From contig CAZNYC010000177.1 of assembly GCA_964577175.1 (NCBI GenBank), positions 1 to 6,900 on the forward strand: a stretch of DNA of 6,900 bases, in the 5' to 3' direction. Positions 5,791 to 6,900 of this stretch are shown in pieces. The notes beneath the pieces were generated by a model. It was given only the letters and a program-made list of their open reading frames with translations, made no database searches and was not told the DNA's origin. The DNA is from BS750m-G62 sp964577175. Its GTDB lineage: Bacteria > Planctomycetota > Phycisphaerae > FEN-1346. Within the stretch, counting starts at the first letter, position 1. Every line of letters starts with the position of its first letter. Made by a program: the position numbers and the translations under genes.

Positions 5791-6900
5791 AGATCACCGC
5801 CACCACGCTTCGGCGCCCCATTGCGGCCGGCGTACTGGCCGTCTCGGTCTTCGTCGTGGGCCTCTTTAGCCTCACGCAACTCGACGTGGACTATCTGCCC
5901 GAGATCATCTACCCGATGATCAAGATCCACATCTGGTGGCGCGGGGCGACCCCCGACGAGATCGACACGAACATCGCCGAGCCGATCGAGCGCGTGCTCG
6001 CGACCGTGGACAACCTCGACTACCTGGAGTCCTCGAGCATCGAGGGCATGTACACGCTGCTGGTGAACTTCCAGTACGGCGTGGACGTGGAGGAGGCCTA
6101 CCAGGACGTCATCACGGCCATGGGGCGGGCGGCCAGGCAGTTGCCGCCCGACATGGACCCGCCCGTGATCATCAAGGCCGACCCGTCGCAACTGCCGGTC
6201 ATGCAGGTGACCGTCTCTTCCCCCCGGCGCGACCTGGTGTGGCTGCGCGACTGGTGCGACAACTGGCTCCAGGACCGCATCATCACGGTGCCGGGCACCG
6301 CCGGCGTGGAGATCGTCGGCGGGCTGAAGCGCGAGATCCGTGTCCACCTCGACCCGGACCGCCTGCGCGCCGTCGGGCTGAGCCCGGCGCGGATCGCGAA
6401 GGTGCTCTACGAAGAGAACCGGGAGATGTTCGCCGGTCGCGTGACGGTCGAGAACCGCGAGATCATCGCGCGGACCATGGGCGAGTTCGAGTCCCTCGAC
6501 GAGATCCGCAACGTCGTCGTCTCGCGCAGCGACCACGCGCTCGTCTACCTGAAAGACGTAGCCACCGTCAAGGACTTCCACGAGGAGGCGCGCGTCATCA
6601 CGCGGTTCAACGGCGAGAACTGCGTCAAGATCAGCGTCCTGAAGCAGGCCGAGGCCAACACCGTCGACGTGGCCCGCAGTGTCCAGGAGCGGCTCCAGGA
6701 TCTGCGCAGCCAGATCCCCGAGGACATCCGGTTCGGCGTGGTCGAGAACCAGGGCGATTACGTCATGGCGGCCGTCCGCAGCGTCGGGGACTCCGCCATC
6801 GTGGCCGCTATCCTCGTCATCCTCGTGACGTTTGTCTTCCTGGGGCAATGGCGGCAGGTTGTGGTCATGGTCGTGGCCCTGCCGCTGACGCTGGTGGCGA
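5787..6900 (+). CDS. RND efflux transporter, N-terminal 371 residues (partial, 3' end outside window)
   Basis: The frame opens at ATG 5787 and continues past the window end; about one third of an RND pump of usual length (around 1000 residues) is present. A short cytoplasmic start (LRRP) precedes TM1 (about 12-30), then DVDYLPEIIYPMIKIHIWWR, corresponding to the LP.i.yP.v.v...y.GA pattern after TM1 of HAE-type RND pumps. GATPDEIDTNIAEPIERVL (53-71), GVDVEEAYQDV (98-108) and LPPDMDPPVIIKADPSQLPV (119-138) are PN1/PN2 porter signatures. VPGTAGVEIVGG (168-179) and LDPDRLRAVGLSPARI (188-203) continue the porter domain. TM2 begins near 336, followed by FLGQWRQVVVMVVALPLTLV. ATGA (5787-5790) overlaps the adaptor stop, implying translational coupling, with GGTGA (5776-5780) as a likely ribosome site. 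Its proton-relay residues lie beyond the window, and metal versus drug specificity cannot be decided here. The substrate is possibly the one sensed by ArsR. Confidence 0.92.
   Translation, partial: MKITATTLRRPIAAGVLAVSVFVVGLFSLTQLDVDYLPEIIYPMIKIHIWWRGATPDEIDTNIAEPIERVLATVDNLDYLESSSIEGMYTLLVNFQYGVDVEEAYQDVITAMGRAARQLPPDMDPPVIIKADPSQLPVMQVTVSSPRRDLVWLRDWCDNWLQDRIITVPGTAGVEIVGGLKREIRVHLDPDRLRAVGLSPARIAKVLYEENREMFAGRVTVENREIIARTMGEFESLDEIRNVVVSRSDHALVYLKDVATVKDFHEEARVITRFNGENCVKISVLKQAEANTVDVARSVQERLQDLRSQIPEDIRFGVVENQGDYVMAAVRSVGDSAIVAAILVILVTFVFLGQWRQVVVMVVALPLTLVA

Noticed and set aside
5388..6848. 486-codon open frame on the minus strand opposite the adaptor and pump
   Set aside because: Rich in D, H, V and R with no recognisable domain; the plus-strand RND frame has many family motifs.

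Overview
The window is high-GC DNA from a diderm (Gram-negative type) bacterium. This is inferred from a lipoprotein TolC-type outer-membrane channel, a lipoprotein membrane-fusion protein and two RND pumps. I cannot place the species from sequence alone. A lineage such as Planctomycetota or a delta-proteobacterial group would fit the permease type and base composition, but that is a guess.

Layout. Bases 1-333 are the last 110 codons of an RND transporter that begins outside the window. Bases 334-780 hold no intact gene. On the minus strand about 413-780 carries a decayed coding remnant of unknown family, split by what looks like a single-base deletion near 651-656. A sigma70-like promoter (TTGACG, 17 bp, TACTAT; 759-787) then drives an ArsR/SmtB-family regulator (817-1143). 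An intrinsic terminator (1131-1160) overlaps the regulator's stop codon. After a 75-bp gap with a 7-bp inverted repeat comes a 516-residue permease of the DUF318/ArsP_1 family (1219-2769) with a CSC motif. A 235-bp leader follows, then a tightly packed operon: lipoprotein TolC-like channel (3005-4414), lipoprotein RND adaptor (GTGA overlap, 4411-5790) and RND pump (ATGA overlap, 5787 to beyond 6900).

How the parts may work together. ArsR plus a DUF318/ArsP-like permease is a familiar arrangement for export of arsenic-type or other thiol-reactive toxicants across the inner membrane. The tripartite RND system moves substrates from periplasm or inner membrane to the outside. Short sequences shared between the arsR leader and the permease leader (GTGAG-N7-TAACGGA), and between the arsR promoter and the tolC leader (TACTATGTG), suggest that one ArsR may control all three transcription units. 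That would give a two-step, metal- or metalloid-responsive export route. The shared sequences are visible directly; the common regulation and the substrate are inference.

I see no tRNA, rRNA, CRISPR array, transposase or integrase. The most novel leads are the shared candidate operators, the terminator between regulator and permease, the soluble insertion in the permease, the cysteine-rich adaptor and the unidentified pseudogene.
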